Positions 12,638 to 22,713 of a stretch of 64,000 bases of DNA are shown here, piece after piece. How positions within the stretch are numbered: the first letter of the stretch is position 1; every line of letters starts with the position of its first letter. Made by a program: the position numbers and the translations under genes. The notes under the pieces are model-generated. The model saw only the letters and a list, made by a program, of their open reading frames with translations, did not search any database and was not told where the DNA came from. Where the stretch lies: NCBI RefSeq assembly GCF_022201045.2, contig NC_068559.1, positions 9,233,501 through 9,297,500 on the forward strand, written 5' to 3'. The stretch comes from Citrus sinensis (taxonomy: Eukaryota; Streptophyta; Magnoliopsida; Sapindales; Rutaceae).

Positions 12638-13837
12638 TATTCTTTAACTTATATAATTAATAGTAATCTTAATACAATTCACCACGCAATCTTTGATTTT
12701 CTAATATGCAAACTGTTGAACTGACCTTGTTTTGTCGCCTACTATTTCGTTTTCTTGTTTGTTCAATTACGGGTGCATTGAAAAGAAATCGAACGAATGA
12801 CGCGGAAACAGAAAAGCTAGAAACCTCGCTTATTCTCACTTTTCAAACACCTCACTTATTTTTTGAAGGGAAAATGCTAGGTAGCGAGAGGGACGAGAGA
12901 ATGACGAGAGAAATGGCAGCAGTTGCTGCCGTTTTGCTTCTCGTTCCTCTCGCTCGTTAAAACATTAAAATAATAAAAAATAAAAAAAAAAGAGTGCTTT
13001 ATCAGTGCGTGCAGAGGGAAATCATCAACTTATCTCCAGCCCTGGCTTTCCTCTCTCCCTCACGCTCTTCTCACGCAAATCACCATCACCAAAGCGAGCT
13101 GTAAACAAGCTGGAATTAACAAGGAAGAAGAATGCTCAGAGTGGTTTGCAGGCATGGATGTCGACCCTGTCATCTGTGATCGGAGAATGTGATGATGATT
13201 ACAACAATGCTTAGATCTTCTCTTAATATATTTTTTTGAGTACACACAAGTCTCTGATTTTGTGTAAAGATATAGAAAATTTTGACTCAAAACGATTGCC
13301 TATGCATTTTCATGGTTGGCTTATGTGATTGGTTTGCTATGTATTAGAATGTCACTACCACACTTCTGGATACCAGCATCCACTTGAACAACAGATTCAG
13401 TAAAGCACTTGCATCATGAACTTTCGTGGCTTATGACGATGGTGTGTTGTTAAAGAAGCGCTGCAGATGAACATATTCTTATTAGGCAACTAACATAAAG
13501 AAATCATGATAATGATATCAGATAGCCCGATAGCTAAAATGCTACATCTGAGTGCTGCTTTTTTCCTTCTTTTTTTTTTTTTAAACAGTTCATACTTTGG
13601 TTAGGCTGCTTCTGCGTCTTCAGGAAGCACTGAGACAACCATTTTTTTTTTTTGAAAAATTTAGCATTTAACATAAAGATTTAGCTTCTTCCTACCTCTG
13701 GAAATGTATGCATTTTGGGATTAGAAAAACAAATAAAGTTTGCGATAAACAAACAGAGCAGAACAGAAGAGGCAACTGAAGAAACACCCGAGAATTCCAT
13801 TCAAACTAAATCCACTAAACAAAAAACTGATCTGATT

Positions 13838-14038
13838 TACAAAATTGATACCATATCCGATATCTTCTCCTTAAGAATATATTTATTATTATCAGCTACC
13901 CCTAATTCAAAAAGACTGCTTCCTTGTCCCGTCTTTCTCTGTTGTTGCAATGATTTCTGGAACCAAGAAATGTTCATAATCTTCTCTATGCTCATTCTCG
14001 TTTTCGGATTCGGATCAAGAACTTTAGCCGAGGACGGA
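13838..14038 (-). pseudogene. Captured fragment of a CBL-interacting protein kinase (CIPK/SnRK3) gene
   Basis: Read on the minus strand from about 14038, the frame gives AKVLDPNPKTRMSIEKIMNI, then SWFQKSLQQQ, SSLFELG and a TAA at 13838-13840. LDPNPKTRMSIEKIM..SWFQKSL is characteristic of the end of the kinase domain in CIPKs, just before the NAF/FISL regulatory module. Only about 65 residues are present. The ATP-binding and catalytic loops, the NAF motif and the PPI domain are absent. It begins right where the minisatellite ends, inside the Mutator-like element, so it is best read as a captured host fragment. The longer plus-strand ORF over the same bases is its shadow. Confidence 0.75.
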
Positions 14039-14200
14039 AGCCGTGAGGGAGCTTCTGGAAGCGTGAGGCACGCCGGAAGGAAGTCGTGAGGGATCTGGAA
14101 GCGTGAGGCACGCCGGAATCCGTGACGGAGCTTCTAGAAGCGTGAGGCACGCCGGAATCAGTGACGGAGCTTCTGGAAGCGTGAGGGAGAGAAGCTGGTG
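14031..14200. repeat. Minisatellite of about 40 bp, three to four units, inside the Mutator-like element
   Basis: The unit GAAGCGTGAGGCACGCCGGA occurs three times (near 14060, 14098 and 14137). Each is followed by a variant of a GTGACGGAGCTTCT tract, and a fourth partial unit leads into GAAGCGTGAGGGAGAGAAG. The region is GC-rich compared with its surroundings. Confidence 0.75.
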
Positions 14201-14298
14201 AGGGAGAGAGGAAAGTGAGGGACAGAGGAAGAGTGGGGGCTGGAGACAAAATGCTAAAATTTCCCTCGGCATGAAGTGATTAAAGCAGTCTTTCTTTA

Positions 14299-15545
14299 AA
14301 AGTATTTGGCCTTGGGATCCAATTACTCTTATAAACCAGTGGAAAGCAGATCTAATTTTGGAGCACTTTAATAAAGAAGATGCAGCAGCCATAATGAGGA
14401 TCCCTCTCCCTAAAAGCCCAAAGATGGATGAAGTTTGCTGGCATTTTGACAAGAAAGGCATGTACACAGTTAAGAGCGGCTATCAGATTGCTCTAAGACT
14501 GAAATATCCTGATATCCCCAGCACCTCGGAGGATTGCTCTTGCTACTGGAAGGCCATATGGAGATTGGAGCTGCCTGAAAAAACAAAAATCTTCTTATGG
14601 AGAGCTGCTCAAAACATACTACCAACGGTGGAGAATTTATGGAAAAAGAAAGTGACTGCATCCCCTCTATGCCAAATTTGCAGAAGAAGCGTGGAAACTA
14701 TTTCTCATGCCCTGATCGAGTGCAAAGCAGCGGGTAAGATTTGGAAGAAGTCCATCCTAGCTGATAAAGGCATTGAAGTTTATAAAGGGCAGGATATGCT
14801 GGAAGTGTGGTTTCAGATGTCTAAGAGACTATGCAAAGCAGATTTGGAATTGTTGGGTGCTACCTGGTGGATTACTTGGAATGCTAGAAATCGGCTGCTT
14901 TTCAAAGGGGAGAAAATTAACTCAAATGTCTCAGCTGTAAAGGCCCAAGCTATAGTTGAAGACTATCGAAGAGTGAAGCATGGTGGAAGCTCTCAAGCTG
15001 CAAACCGAGAAGACAAGAAGCATCATCAGTGGACTCCACCCCCTGCTGGAAGTTTCAAAATTAACGTGGATGCTGCTATCAATGTTGAAGCTAAATCAGT
15101 AGGCTTGGGGGCTGTTATCAGGGATGATAAAGGAAGAGTAGTGGCAGCTGCAGTTAAACCATCAAGACTAAGCTTGGACGTGCAGTTTGCAGAAGCAGAG
15201 GCTGTCGAGCTGGGACTTCAAGTGGCCAAAGATGTTCAATTGACATCAATTATCATTGAGACAGACTGCCAGGAAGTTGTTGATCTGGTCAACCATAAGA
15301 AATGGAGTAAAACAGAAATTTGCTGGGTGATATCCGCTGCTCAAGATATGAGAGGTGACTTTCACAAGGTTACCTTTCAACACACCCCTAGATTCACCAA
15401 TGAACTAGCTCATAGATTAGCTAAGTATGCCCTCAAGAGTGAAAAGTCTAGTGTTTGGATGGACTCTTTCCCGAATGAGATTGCTTGTATTTTTGAAAAT
15501 TTTGCTTAATGGAAAGTCTATTTTCTTCTCAAAAAAAAAAAAAAA
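14299..15545 (+). mobile_element. 5'-truncated non-LTR retrotransposon (LINE) with poly(A) tail and 17-bp target duplication
   Basis: The insertion lies between two identical 17-mers AAAGCAGTCTTTCTTTA at 14282-14298 and 15546-15562. It ends in an A-run at 15531-15548. Truncation at the 5' end, an A-tail and a long target duplication are the signature of target-primed reverse transcription. It sits inside the Mutator-like element, so it inserted after it. The 3' end of ORF2 is still open. Confidence 0.9.
14301..15509 (+). CDS. LINE ORF2 C-terminal part: zinc-binding region and RNase H domain
   Basis: The frame is open for 402 residues from the truncation point (starting SIWPWDPITLINQWKADLIL) to TAA at 15507-15509. 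There is no true start codon, because the endonuclease and reverse transcriptase parts are missing. The reverse-transcriptase zinc-binding region (zf-RVT type) shows FLWRAAQNILPT, then CQICRRSVETISHALIEC. A plant-LINE RNase H domain follows, with FKINVDAA, GLGAVIRDDKGRVVAAA, AEAEAVELGL, IIETDCQEVVDLV and a closing NELAHRLAKYAL. Preservation of a long open frame suggests a recent insertion. Confidence 0.9.
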   Translation, partial: SIWPWDPITLINQWKADLILEHFNKEDAAAIMRIPLPKSPKMDEVCWHFDKKGMYTVKSGYQIALRLKYPDIPSTSEDCSCYWKAIWRLELPEKTKIFLWRAAQNILPTVENLWKKKVTASPLCQICRRSVETISHALIECKAAGKIWKKSILADKGIEVYKGQDMLEVWFQMSKRLCKADLELLGATWWITWNARNRLLFKGEKINSNVSAVKAQAIVEDYRRVKHGGSSQAANREDKKHHQWTPPPAGSFKINVDAAINVEAKSVGLGAVIRDDKGRVVAAAVKPSRLSLDVQFAEAEAVELGLQVAKDVQLTSIIIETDCQEVVDLVNHKKWSKTEICWVISAAQDMRGDFHKVTFQHTPRFTNELAHRLAKYALKSEKSSVWMDSFPNEIACIFENFA

Positions 15546-15677
15546 AAAGCAGTCTTTCTTTATTATTTTTTATTCATTCTTTAGCGAGAGGAACGAGAAG
15601 CGAAACGACAGGAGAAAATGCCGTTTCTCTCGTCATTCTCTCGTTTATCTCGCTACCTAGCAGCACTCTTTTTGAAG

Positions 15678-16182
15678 AAGCCTCAATTATATGGAAATTA
15701 ATAATTTAAGTAAAGTTACTAACATCCCTTAATATTGGCAATATTTTTGCCAACTAGAGTTGGATCGGGTTGTGTATGTTTTTTATCAGTTTTATATCGT
15801 GTCAAATTTTGATTGACTCAAAAACACGATTTATTTAATAATCATGTTAAAATATTGAGATTTTAACCTGATTCAAAAAATAAATGAGTTACCTAATAAC
15901 TTGCTTAATATCTATATATTTAACAATATTTATATTAAATATTTACACTCCATTATTACATATTTACACTATTCAAATTTTAATTATATATATGTAAATA
16001 ATATTATATATCGATATCATAAAATATATATCTTTATCAATATTTTACATATTTATACTACTGAAGTTCTAAATTTATGTACAATTTTATAAATAAAATA
16101 CTATAAATATGTTCGTCGTCAAAATAATAAAGAATCATGTCCAATATTTGAGTTTTGATAATAAGAACTTACAAGTTGATTT

Positions 16183-16221
<39 letters not shown>

Positions 16222-16506
16222 TGTCATTGATTGAGTAAATGAGTAAAAAACATATTTACCATAATGGAATATCGAAAAAAATTGTGTTGATCTAAATCCA
16301 ATCATTTTAATAATCATTCAGGACCCATACACATTAATTCATGTGTTATTCGTATATAGTAATAAGGTCGAGTCAAAATTTTACCTGCTCTAGTGCCAAC
16401 TGCCAAGCTATAACGTACTATACGTAGCTTTGCGGGAAACTCTTTGATTGAGTTTGGAAGAGTAAGGTCCGAGTTTCTTGAAGGTGAGAAAATTTGTTAT
16501 TTTTTT
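15678..16506. other. AT-rich intergenic DNA with an (AT)n microsatellite at 16188-16217
   Basis: No gene signals were seen. The 30-bp AT dinucleotide run is the only clear structure. A T-run at 16498-16512 marks the border of the next element. Confidence 0.6.
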
Positions 16507-16517
16507 TTTTTTAAGAT

Positions 16518-17212
16518 GAGAAATATCCACCGTCCACTCGTTTTTTACATTTTTTTTCAAAAATACACAATTCTTTCATTTTTTGGCTAGAATCCACCTA
16601 AAGTTACATTTTATTTCACTCTTCCACTTCCGTTTGAAATCCGTTAAGAAAACTAACGGAAACTTAAAAAAAATGATCATTTTACCCCTCAAAACAAAAA
16701 TTACAATTTTACCTTAAAATTGCCAAAAATAATCAGATTAAATCTAATTATTTTCCCCATCGGTCAATAAAGAAATTAATTCCACAACCATCAAATACAG
16801 ATTTTTTTTTTTTAAATATGTCTGTAATTAGAATGCTAAATTATAGCAGTAGCATTAAAAATATCTCAATCTTGCAAACCATCAATTGAATTTAAGATAA
16901 GTAAAGTTTTATTATTCATTGAGTTATAATATCTAGTAGTTAATATTTTTTTTTGTACTTCATTAACGTACCAATAATGATATTCATCATTAAATCTTAT
17001 TATTTTTGGCAATTTTAGGGTAAAATTGTAATTTTCATTTTGGGGGTAAAATGGTCATTTTTTTAAGTTTCCGTTAGTTTTCTTAACGGATTCCAAACGG
17101 AAGTGGAAAAGTGAAACAAAATGTAACTTTAGGTGGATTCCAACAAAAAAAATGAAGGAATTGTGTATTTTTGAAAAATATATAAAAAACTGATGGACGG
17201 TGGATATTTTCC
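16518..17212. mobile_element. Foldback MITE, Mutator-like, with about 11-bp target duplication
   Basis: The left arm (AAATATCCACCGTCCA, TTTCAAAAATACACAATTCT, GGTGGATTCCA-type block, TTCCGTTAGTTTTCTTAACG-type block) reappears inverted at the right end. Arms are about 220 bp each. TTTTTTAAGAT occurs at 16507-16517 and again at 17213-17223 directly outside the arms, though the T-run on the left makes the exact length of the duplication uncertain. No coding frame is present. The family resembles the foldback element at 11861-12637 in design but not in sequence. Confidence 0.75.
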
Positions 17213-17223
17213 TTTTTTAAGAT

Positions 17224-17734
17224 TGAAAAATGTATAAGGTCCAAGTTTCTTAAAAGTGAGAAAATTTGTTACTTTTTTTTTTAATTTTTAAGATTGAACT
17301 TTAATTTTGATATGTCAACAGATCCTAATAAATATTAGACTGGATTTTAAATCTCACATACAGCATATTGGACTGTATTTATTGATATTTATATTAACTA
17401 ATATTATCTCTAATGAACTCTCAAGCGTTATTAATTTAATTAGGTGGCCAAACAAAAGCTTTATAAGAGTAACACAAAGTAAATATAATACTTAAATAAT
17501 TATAACCCTATCTCAACTTTTCTGTCACGGTAACGTGACATTTGATTCATTAAAAAACTTCAAAACAACAATAAATAAAAACAAAAATTTCGAAATTTTT
17601 TTGGTGGTTCGTTGTCCTAACTAGTGTTTGTATTCTCAAATATTCTCAACAAACATGAAACTAGCTCCCCTATAAATATTAACCAAATCTCTAACGGTAT
17701 AATCAAACTATAGAACTTCAAAAATGCTACAAAA
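17224..17734. other. Intergenic DNA leading to a possible small gene
   Basis: AT-rich sequence. The only regulatory-looking motif is a TATAAATA at 17671-17678, listed separately. Confidence 0.5.
17671..17678 (+). promoter_or_regulatory. Candidate TATA box for the 87-residue ORF
   Basis: TATAAATA lies 57 bp before the ATG at 17735, which is a plausible spacing for a plant core promoter with a short 5' UTR. In AT-rich DNA such matches are frequent, so support is weak. Confidence 0.3.
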
Positions 17735-17998
17735 ATGTTCACAAGGAATAAGTATATGAAGCTTCATAAATGTCATCTCCGGCAAGACGACACGTTTTCC
17801 GATGACCGGAGTGGGATGCTAAGAAGAAGTCAAGGAGGTGGAAATGAAACAGATAAGGTCACAAACCTTGTGGTTACCATGCAGAGAGTGCTTGATCAAG
17901 ATAGGGGGCAGAAGCCCTACTCGCCGTCCGATAACGGTTCCCGGACTCAGCCGTCCAATGGTGAAAGCAACCGTAATGGTATCAAGGGATCACATTGA
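17735..17998 (+). CDS. Hypothetical 87-residue basic hydrophilic protein
   Basis: The ORF runs from ATG 17735 to TGA 17996-17998. Its base composition is clearly more GC-rich than the AT-rich flanks on both sides, which argues for a coding or captured origin. The product is hydrophilic, with MLRRSQGGGNETDKVTNLVV in the middle and a Ser/Asn/Gly-rich tail ending NRNGIKGSH. There is no signal peptide, membrane segment or recognised domain. A TATA-like motif lies upstream and an AATAAA at about 18071. It could be a small gene, an exon of something larger, or a fragment moved in by a transposon. The function is unknown. Confidence 0.35.
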   Translation: MFTRNKYMKLHKCHLRQDDTFSDDRSGMLRRSQGGGNETDKVTNLVVTMQRVLDQDRGQKPYSPSDNGSRTQPSNGESNRNGIKGSH

Positions 17999-19144
17999 AT
18001 ATTCACAATCGTATGTGTTAATTGTTTTGAATGTTCTGTAACTTAGATTTTATTTTTGCTTTGGTGTGTCAATAAAAATTAAAAAAATAGACTTGCGGAG
18101 TCAAAGAGAATGACTGTACACAATTTACAAATTGATACTCAATCTTTATGAACTATTAGGATTTTTTTTTAATAGACATACTAAAGTCTCAGTTAGTTTT
18201 TTTTTTTTAAAAAAAAAATCTTAGTTATAAGAAATAAGAGCCAATGTTTGCAAAAATAACACTTCGAGTTCCCCGTTAAAAATGAGGATTTAAGTTTCCT
18301 TTCTTAATTACAAAATAGTTTGAATGTATATAGATAGATTTAATGTAGATTAGTCTTAATAATTATCTTTAATTAAATGTATTTGAGTAGATTTAACGTA
18401 CTCCAGTCTCAATAATTGCTTTAGTGGAACGTATCCGAATCTCAATAATTGTGTGATTTGTAAATACCAGAGCATAACAAATTCCTACCAAGTGTCTCAA
18501 TTTACAACTACATAGTTCCTATCAAGTGCCTCAACTTGTAAGTTGTAATCTTGTAGGATCAGCATCATCAGCTCATGTTATCACTTTTATCATTTATTTA
18601 AAAAAATGGAAAAGTGGAGTTAAATTAATTTTTATCCATTTATCTCTTGCCAGAGGTTCGAAATCGAAAAATCAGTTCAATAAGTTGCTTAATTGTCATT
18701 TGACAGTAACTTAAAGGTGCATCAACTCATGTGAAAATGAATGGAAATGTCGTAAGAATTTGAGATATTGATAAGTTGATTTGTGTAACCTATGTTTTCG
18801 TACTAAAAAATTAAAAATTTTGTCATTTAAAATAAATATTAAATCGATAAATTGTTTGCATTATTTTATTAAAATCACACGAATTGTTTCTCTCGTATTT
18901 TTCTTACTTTTAAAAAAATATTTTTGCCATCGAATAATTTTTTTAAGAAAAATACAAAAGTTAACAATATAATTAATTTTCAAACAAGTAAAGAATCTAC
19001 TACTAGTCAAGCATCCGATACAGTTTGCTTTGAAACAAAGCAAAAGAAATGTACCCGTGAAAAATATCAACCAAAAATCATCGATATAAATTTTTTGATT
19101 TTCATTCAATCCTCTACTTGCTGAAGCGCCAATTAAAAAAAAAA
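17999..19144. other. Intergenic DNA upstream of the phosphatase-like gene
   Basis: AT-rich with several homopolymer runs. Around 18360-18450 the phrases GATTTAACGTA and AGTCTCAATAATTG recur in diverged form. No gene is recognised. The last few hundred bases should hold the promoter of the gene at 19145. Confidence 0.5.
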
Positions 19145-21360
19145 ATGGGTGTGGGAATTTCATTCTTGATATCACTAAAAGCAACAGTTCACTTCATCGT
19201 CTTTGTATTCTTGAGAAGTTTAGGTTTTACACTGCTATCATTACCGTTCTTGTATGCATCATTAGTTTCGTTGCTAATTGCACTCGCATCTCACCCATCA
19301 ATCAATCTTCCAATGCTTTTGGGCAAGAAATCAGATGGGAGTTTCCCCATTTGGTCAATCATCCTGTTCAGTCCTTACATTTACTTTGTTAGAATCTTTT
19401 CAGTCTTGAGAAGATTGAACAGTGGTGAAGAGCCTTACAGCGAGGTCTGTGAAGGTTTGTATGTTGGTGGATGGCCTAATTCAATGACTACTTTGCCCCC
19501 TGGCAATCCTGCTATCATAGACTGCACTTGTGAGTTTCCCAAGCTCAGGGAATTTGAAGGGCATTCATATTTATGTGTGCCCACTTGGGATACGAGGTCG
19601 CCGCAGCCGGGGGAGATTGAGTCTGCTGTGAAGTGGGGCTGTAGAAAGAGAGCCCAGAATAGGCCTGTTTTTGTCCACTGTGCATATGGTATGATATTGA
19701 CTTATTCTGATCATTTTATGCATCGGAGGTCTCATTGGTGAATCATACAAGTGCTTTGTTTGCTATATTTTTAGTTCTATCTTAGTGGTTATCAGTTGCT
19801 TTTCAAGCATTTGTGTTGGTCGTACTGTTAGGTTTCAATCTATTTGATAGCCTAGGTATGATGCTTACATTTGGTGTATCCCTCAGACATCCATAATGCT
19901 ATTAGGTAACTAACTAGGATTGTTTCTACTTTTTGGTGAGATGAACTTGTTGTAGGTGATGCGTTAGCTTTATTTTTCACAGAGTTGGTTTGGTTCTTTG
20001 CTCATCCAGCTTCTTTCCTATTTTTCTTGTCATGCCATTGTTCCATCTCCGACTACTTGGTTGCAAGTGTTCATTTTGCATGGTTCAATTTCTGATAAAT
20101 TTCAGAAGAAACTTTTTTCAATTAAAACTTTTGAGCTTTGCCATAGGAATAGACATGGAACATTTTGTTTATGTATGTCTTTTTTAGTTTATGCGAAATG
20201 CTGAGTTGATATGGATAAAGCATGATGACTGGTTAGGATGGAGACAGAGAATTTCTTTTAACTGTTATAGGTAATTCACTCAATGGTGTTTGGAAAAGGG
20301 AAATGACGTTAGAAAGTTTTCTCCATAAGTATAGCAACAATAGCATTAATAAATCAGTTTTCCAGCTTTTTCACTTGGCTACTTGTTGGAGGTTAAGAGA
20401 CCAAATGGGGAAACTCCCATCCGATTTGTAGGTTTTAATCATCTATGAGCGAAACTCTGTGATAGGGATTTATTGGAGATCAGAGAAGACAAAAGAGCAC
20501 GTAATGTTTGTTATGGTTTAACCCTAAGGAAATAAATCTTGAAATCCTTATGTATCACACATGTTTTTTAGTTTTTTGTATATTCCAAGATTTTCAAGAA
20601 TTCTTAAGGAGAAAATATTGATCAAGGCAGTCACTTGGGGCCATGATAGGGCAAGGTTATATTTGGGAGAGTAAAATTACTTTTACTTTAACATTCTATA
20701 TATGAAACTAAAATTCGATTTTTTGAAAGGATATAAAATCATTTATACAGTAATGAGAAGACAAAAGAGCACGTAATGTTTGTTATGGTTTAACCCTAAG
20801 GAAATAAATCTTGAAATCCTTATGTATCACACATGTTTTTTAGTTTTTTGTATATTCCAAGATTTTCAAGAATTCTTAAGGAGAAAATATTGATCAAGGC
20901 AGTCACTTGGGGCCATGATAGGGCAAGGTTATATTTGGGAGAGTAAAATTACTTTTACTTTAACATTCTATATATGAAACTAAAATTCGATTTTTTGAAA
21001 GGATATAAAATCATTTATACAGTAATGATGAATTCTTTGTGACTAGTAAACTGCATGGATAGTTTGTAAAACTTGTCTCTTGCTGTGTTTACATATGTCT
21101 TGCTATCTTCTTGTTTTTTTGTGTGTTTGGAAACAAACAAATTTGTGATGGAAAATGTGTAATGCGTCCCTCTAGGTCATGGAAGAAGTGTTGCTGTGGC
21201 GTGTGCATTGCTAGTGGCTTTAAGCATTGTAGAGGATTGGAGAGAGGCTGAGAAGCTCATAAAAAAAAGGCGACCTAATATTCAAATGAATGCTCTGCAG
21301 CGCAAAGCACTAGAGGAATGGTCAAAACATCGGTTATCTACTGCTAGAAGGGAAAAATAA
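19145..21360 (+). CDS. Membrane-anchored dual-specificity-phosphatase-like protein, two exons
   Basis: Exon 1 is 19145-19688 and exon 2 is 21176-21360, with a GT-AG intron splitting a glycine codon; together they give 242 residues. The ATG at 19145 (MGVGISFLIS) is the first Met in frame. Residues about 8-50 form one or two hydrophobic membrane segments, and another hydrophobic stretch lies near 68-85. The catalytic domain has the signature HCAYGHGRS, with nucleophile Cys179 and Arg185 (C-X5-R) formed across the splice junction, and a candidate general acid in VPTWDT (Asp149). The C-terminus is helical and basic. The arrangement fits the plant family that includes At4g18593 (from memory). The substrate, protein or lipid, is unknown. 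The intron holds a perfect 272-bp tandem duplication. Confidence 0.88.
20483..21026. repeat. Perfect 272-bp tandem duplication in the phosphatase intron
   Basis: The block 20483-20754, starting GAGAAGACAAAAGAGCACGT and ending TTTATACAGTAAT, is followed directly by a second copy at 20755-21026. No difference was seen when reading them side by side. Such identity means either a very recent duplication or an assembly artefact. No splice site or exon is affected. Confidence 0.9.
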
Positions 21361-22713
21361 TTGACATGATTCATTAATATTGATAGCTGTTACTGCTTAT
21401 TCCATAGCACTTCAGTGCCAAAGAATCGGAACTGCTTTTGTTATTTTAATTGATTTGATAGTAAATCCTTGTGAATTTTTGTTGTACCGTCAAACTAGAT
21501 TACTTTTATAATGTAACAGTTAAATAGGGCCATACTTCTTCTTGTTCAGCTTATTGTTAGTTTACTGCCTTGCGTGGTAGATAGATAGGCTTTTAAATGT
21601 GCTGCTGGTTGGTCACATCAGACAAGGAATTACGGATTTGATGTTCTTCATTGAACTAAATTGATATCAAATCTTGCTTCGATGCTTGAATATATGTAGT
21701 TGTTACCTTACACTAACGTAGTTTCTTTTTTCATTTATGTTGTCTTTTTTCGCTGGGTAAGGGTATGTTGCCATTCTTTTGGATGCTCAAAGTTAGCAGC
21801 TACATGCTCCGTAGCAGTTTGGTAACAAACAAAGAGAGAGGAAAACTTTACTGCAATCCAACTCTTGGAGCTAGTTTAATTTCTTTTCTTATGAGATATT
21901 GCTCTTAATTTCCCTTCTGCACGCTTGCTTCTTTGGATAAAGAACCAAATGAAACAAAGTATCAAATCAGAAATCAGATTTTCTTGCATTCTTGTTCTTA
22001 ATTTTTTCTTTTTCTTCTTTTTTTAAAGGTTCAGAAACAAAATAAGTATATTATAGATGTAGGAAATGCATTCTTATTCTTAAATTCACATCCGCCGTGC
22101 TTTCTTTCTTTGTATAAAGAACCATATGAAACGAGGAATCAGATCTGAAATCAAATTTTCATACACGTCTGTTCTGTTTCATCATTTTATTACATTAATT
22201 TTATGAGTTCATCATTCGTTCATTTTGATTTTGAGCAAAGCTAAACCAATTAGTCTTGCATATTTTTCGTTTTTGGGGGGTGACAGTAATTCCTTAACAT
22301 TCTAAACAAAATTTATCTGCTAGAAATATTGTTAACCAGGGTGCACTATTTCTATTCAATATTACAACCAAATTAAGTGTCAACTCATACTCATTTCAGC
22401 AAAGAAAAACAAAAAGCCCAGTAGCACATATTCCTGGTAACCAAGAAGTATATACATTTTATGTAACAATGGCAAATAGAGTTTGGAAAAGGCAAACTCT
22501 AAATACTTGAATCAAGATTTTGATGTTTAAACCAAACCACAGTGAATTACCATACTATTATCACCATTATTTACATGAGCGTAAGCCACAATTCTGATCT
22601 ATGTTATAGTCTACGTACATAAGTAACAGTGTAAGTGGGAATCAAAAGGTTGCTTGGACAGCATGAAATATGCAAGATCGCCACGAGATAAAATGAAGTT
22701 AAGATGATAATCA
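21361..22713. other. Convergent intergenic region between the phosphatase and IscA genes
   Basis: It contains the 3' ends of two genes facing each other. Two diverged direct copies of about 80 bp occur near 21910 and 22090 (TTCTTTGGATAAAGAACCA and TTCTTTGTATAAAGAACCAT, each followed by ATGAAAC and AGATC/AAATCAGATTTTC-like text). Nothing coding was found. Confidence 0.5.

Larger units (their letters stand above)
12869..15668. mobile_element. Mutator-like element (Pack-MULE type) carrying a kinase-gene fragment and a nested LINE
   Basis: The ends are inverted repeats of about 90 bp: left GGAAAATGCTAGGTAGCGAG and, on the minus strand, right GAGTGCTGCTAGGTAGCGAG. Both continue with ACGAGAGAATGACGAGAGAA and a TTGCTTCTCGTTCCTCTCGC-like tract. 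Outside lie identical 9-mers TTTTTGAAG at 12860-12868 and 15669-15677. No transposase is visible. Inside are inner CT-rich inverted tracts (13030-13080 and 14180-14245), a fragment of a CBL-interacting protein kinase (13838-14038, -), a 40-bp minisatellite and a LINE that inserted later. Without the LINE the element would be about 1.5 kb. Carrying a piece of a host gene defines a Pack-MULE. Confidence 0.85.

Noticed and set aside
13715-14089. Plus-strand ORF of 124 residues
   Set aside because: It is antisense to the CIPK fragment and runs into the minisatellite; it has no family motif.
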